DNA of 34,378 nt, from positions 1-34,378 of the forward strand of contig NZ_KB905286.1 of NCBI RefSeq assembly GCF_000378745.1, in the 5' to 3' direction. This stretch comes from Prevotella amnii DSM 23384 = JCM 14753 (lineage in GTDB: Bacteria; Bacteroidota; Bacteroidia; Bacteroidales; Bacteroidaceae). The position numbers and the translations under genes are program-made. Position 1 is the first letter of the stretch. Each line of letters opens with the position of its first letter. This document shows, piece by piece, positions 32,621-34,378 of the stretch. The notes beneath the pieces are model-generated. The model made no database searches and was not told the DNA's origin. It saw nothing but the letters and a program-made list of their open reading frames with translations.

Positions 32621-32866
32621 ATGATAAAAAAAACTTATATAATAGAAACAAATTCTTTCAACAAATTAAAGTTTGCTGACGCCGGAAATGTTTTTATTCA
32701 TATAGGAAACAACAGTTTTATGAATATTACTATGATAGATAAAGATAATAATAGTCTTCTTGCTACTTGTTTAAAAGATAATGTTCTGTTAACATCTTAT
32801 ATAAACGATCAATATGATAAAGTTAATATAAGAAGTCAGGAAAATATAAATGCTAACGATCTATAA
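32621..32866 (+). CDS. Short GIN-domain-like protein without a signal peptide
   Basis: An 81-aa protein. It aligns by eye with the N-terminal part of the next gene's product: NSFNKLKFADAGNVFIHIG here matches NAFDSMEVSGNASVTLFQG there, followed in both by an N/K-rich strand and a VLL/LFV strand. This is the opening of a DUF2807 (GIN) beta-helix, but the rest of the helix is absent and there is no signal peptide or lipobox. It could be a cytoplasmic adaptor or a shortened paralogue left from a duplication. It ends 11 bp before the next gene. Confidence 0.65.
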   Translation: MIKKTYIIETNSFNKLKFADAGNVFIHIGNNSFMNITMIDKDNNSLLATCLKDNVLLTSYINDQYDKVNIRSQENINANDL

Positions 32867-32877
32867 AGTTTAAATAT

Positions 32878-33612
32878 ATGAAACAATATATCTCACATGC
32901 TATAAGATTAAGTATATTTCTATTAGTTATAACTATAAGTAATAGTTCTTGTCTGAGAAAAAGAATTACTTATGGAAAAGTTGTTACTCATACTATGAAT
33001 GTAAATGCTTTTGATAGTATGGAAGTATCTGGCAACGCTTCAGTTACTTTATTTCAAGGGAAAGAATATAAAGTAGTAGTAAAAGCTCCGAAGAAAGTGC
33101 AAAATTTAGTATATGTAAGTGCGACAAAAGGGAAGTTGTTTGTAAAAGTAAACGATTTGCCTAACAAAAATCCTATAATTTTTAATCGTAATACAAACCC
33201 TATTACATTAATAAAAGTTTTTGTTATAGTACCTTCATTAACAAATATTGCTATATATGACAATGCTGATTTTTATATTAATAACCATTTTAAGGCTAAA
33301 AAATTAGAAATTAAAGTATTAGATAATGCGGCATGTAATGTAAAACAGCTTTATGCTAAGGAAGTAAAAGTAAGTGTTACGGATAATGCAGATGCTTATT
33401 TCGAACACTTTAATGTTATTAATTCTAATATAAATGTAACAGATAATGCTTATCTTGATATTAAAAATGTTGATGCTGAAACTTCCATAATATCAACATC
33501 AGACAATGCTTCTGCAATTTTAAATGGTAAAGTAAAGCAAGGTATAAAGACTTTCATGTCAGGAAATAGTAGTATCCAAAACAAAGTTAACAATCTTAGA
33601 GACAATAAATAA
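32878..33612 (+). CDS. DUF2807 (GIN-domain) beta-helix lipoprotein
   Basis: A 244-aa lipoprotein (lipobox ending in Cys25, SNSSC). The mature part is a right-handed beta-helix of the DUF2807 family. Its turns are very regular: an Asn following Asp or Gly recurs at 128-129 (DN), 149-150, 169-170, 189-190, 209-210 and 229-230 (GN), that is one per 20-21 residues. These domains sit at cell surfaces or in the periplasm and are common beside YtrA-type ABC operons in Bacteroidota; their role is unclear, with adhesion-like scaffolding suggested by similarity. It lies between the short GIN-like gene and the permease gene, 16 bp before the latter. Confidence 0.85.
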   Translation: MKQYISHAIRLSIFLLVITISNSSCLRKRITYGKVVTHTMNVNAFDSMEVSGNASVTLFQGKEYKVVVKAPKKVQNLVYVSATKGKLFVKVNDLPNKNPIIFNRNTNPITLIKVFVIVPSLTNIAIYDNADFYINNHFKAKKLEIKVLDNAACNVKQLYAKEVKVSVTDNADAYFEHFNVINSNINVTDNAYLDIKNVDAETSIISTSDNASAILNGKVKQGIKTFMSGNSSIQNKVNNLRDNK

Positions 33613-33628
33613 AAAGGAGGAATAGAAA

Positions 33629-34126
33629 ATGAAGACATTTAAAATAAACAGATTTTGGAAAGTATTTACGCGTCTTTTGTTAGTGCGCAGACGCGAAATG
33701 ACAAAGTGGTTTCTTACTATGAGTGGTATTATGCTATTTATATTACTGGTATCAGCTCATGTTTGGGATTTCTCTCCTTATACAAAGACAGAATTGTTTT
33801 CTCATTATTTACCACCACTTACTCCTATTGCATCAATTCTTCTGATATTAACGTTAAACTTTGGTTGTTATATAACTCATGATTTAGAGAAAAAACAAGC
33901 ACGTATAAGTGAATTGATGTTACCAGGGTCAAAGTTAGAAAAATATATTGCGCGTATTATCTATTGTTCAGTAGTATTTATGATTATAGTAGTACTTGCT
34001 TTAGGTTGTGCTGATTTTTTACAACAAAGTATCACTATGATTGTACATAGAGGTGTGAGAGTATCTATAATAGGAATATATTATGATGAATTTAGTAGAA
34101 ATAACCCGTTGGCGGAATTAAAATAA
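33629..34126 (+). pseudogene. ABC-2-type permease, truncated by an insertion sequence
   Basis: 165 codons remain. Three transmembrane helices are predicted, near 27-46, 62-82 and 106-126, with a cytoplasmic basic N-terminus. Permeases of this type normally have six, so about half is missing. The reading frame runs into an IS982-like left end: codons up to about residue 158 (DEFSRN) look native, and the last seven (NPLAELK) come from the IS end sequence ACCCGTTGG onwards, then TAA. The rest of the gene should lie beyond the element, outside the window. Without it the ABC complex is probably non-functional. Confidence 0.7.
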
Positions 34127-34378
34127 TAGATAAATTTATATGAAAGAAAAGTTGTACATACAAGAATTTATTTGTAACTTAGTATTGCTCAATACATTAA
34201 GTTATAAAATCAGTATGCACAACTTATATACAAATTTCGTAAAAATCCTTGATATATGCAAGCTATTCTCAAAAGATTTAGTAAATGAGCAAGGTAATAT
34301 TCCACGCCCAGGCGTCGTTCCGAGATTTAGCGACCTTGAAATAGTATCGCTTTCCATAGTAAGCGAGGCAATGGGCAT
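34104..34378 (+). mobile_element. IS982-family insertion sequence, left part
   Basis: The element appears to begin with ACCCGTTGGCGG near 34104, a sudden GC-rich stretch inside AT-rich coding sequence. IS982-family ends start with AC. About 110 bp later the transposase gene begins and runs off the window edge. The right end and target duplication are not visible, so the exact boundary is approximate. Confidence 0.65.
34215..34378 (+). CDS. IS982-family transposase, N-terminal part
   Basis: The first 54 codons of a transposase that continues past the window. The opening is MHNLYTNFVKILDICK, then a segment PRPGVVPRFSDLEIVSLSIVSEAMG, which is the conserved start of IS982-family DDE transposases in Bacteroidota (RPGVxPxFSDLEVVALSLTAEAMGI-like pattern). 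The catalytic residues lie beyond the window. No frameshift or stop is seen in the visible part. Confidence 0.8.
   Translation, partial: MHNLYTNFVKILDICKLFSKDLVNEQGNIPRPGVVPRFSDLEIVSLSIVSEAMG

Overview
The window is chromosomal DNA of a low-GC member of the Bacteroidota, most likely a Prevotella-like species (inference). The pointers are two SusC/SusD outer-membrane pairs, a class III glutamine synthetase of 729 aa, lipoproteins with Bacteroidota-type signal peptides, TAnnTTTG promoter elements with TTTG about 19-20 bp upstream, and almost no Shine-Dalgarno sequences. Species cannot be fixed from sequence alone.

Layout. 1-4000: a solitary FecE-type ABC ATPase, an unknown lipoprotein and metG with its own promoter and terminator. 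4066-6840: a vitamin B6 block made of an unusual fusion of a kinase-dead ThiD/PdxK-like domain to an AraC-type DNA-binding domain, then pdxS and pdxT. 7143-15689: a five-gene polysaccharide utilisation locus (susC, susD, a catalytically dead GH18-like lipoprotein, a DUF1735-LamG lipoprotein and an active-looking GH18 endoglycosidase). By gene content it resembles N-glycan-harvesting loci such as B. thetaiotaomicron BT3983-BT3987 and Capnocytophaga gpdCDGEF. 15765-23300: housekeeping genes (argS, an RNase H, a long-chain acyl-CoA synthetase, prfB, a 44-aa membrane peptide, a CYTH protein and a helix-hairpin-helix protein). 23361-25785: tRNA-Pro(CGG) and glnN on the minus strand. 26439-31441: a second susC/susD pair without enzymes. 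31601-34378: a small ABC operon with a YtrA-like operator and two GIN-domain proteins. Its permease gene is cut by an IS982-like element that runs off the right edge.

How genes work together. The PUL would release N-glycans from glycoproteins at the cell surface (GH18), hold them with SusD and the two binding lipoproteins, and import them through SusC. PdxS/PdxT make pyridoxal phosphate; the fusion protein next door is a plausible sensor-regulator of that step.

Most notable are two things. First, three large intergenic regions each hold an array of exactly three 17-bp A/T-tract units with strict 22-bp periodicity (6846-6906, 18248-18308, 25954-26014), with units shared between sites and partly inverted. 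No annotated feature explains these. Second, the ThiD-like/AraC fusion sits directly ahead of pdxST, with a perfect 12-bp inverted repeat upstream of it.
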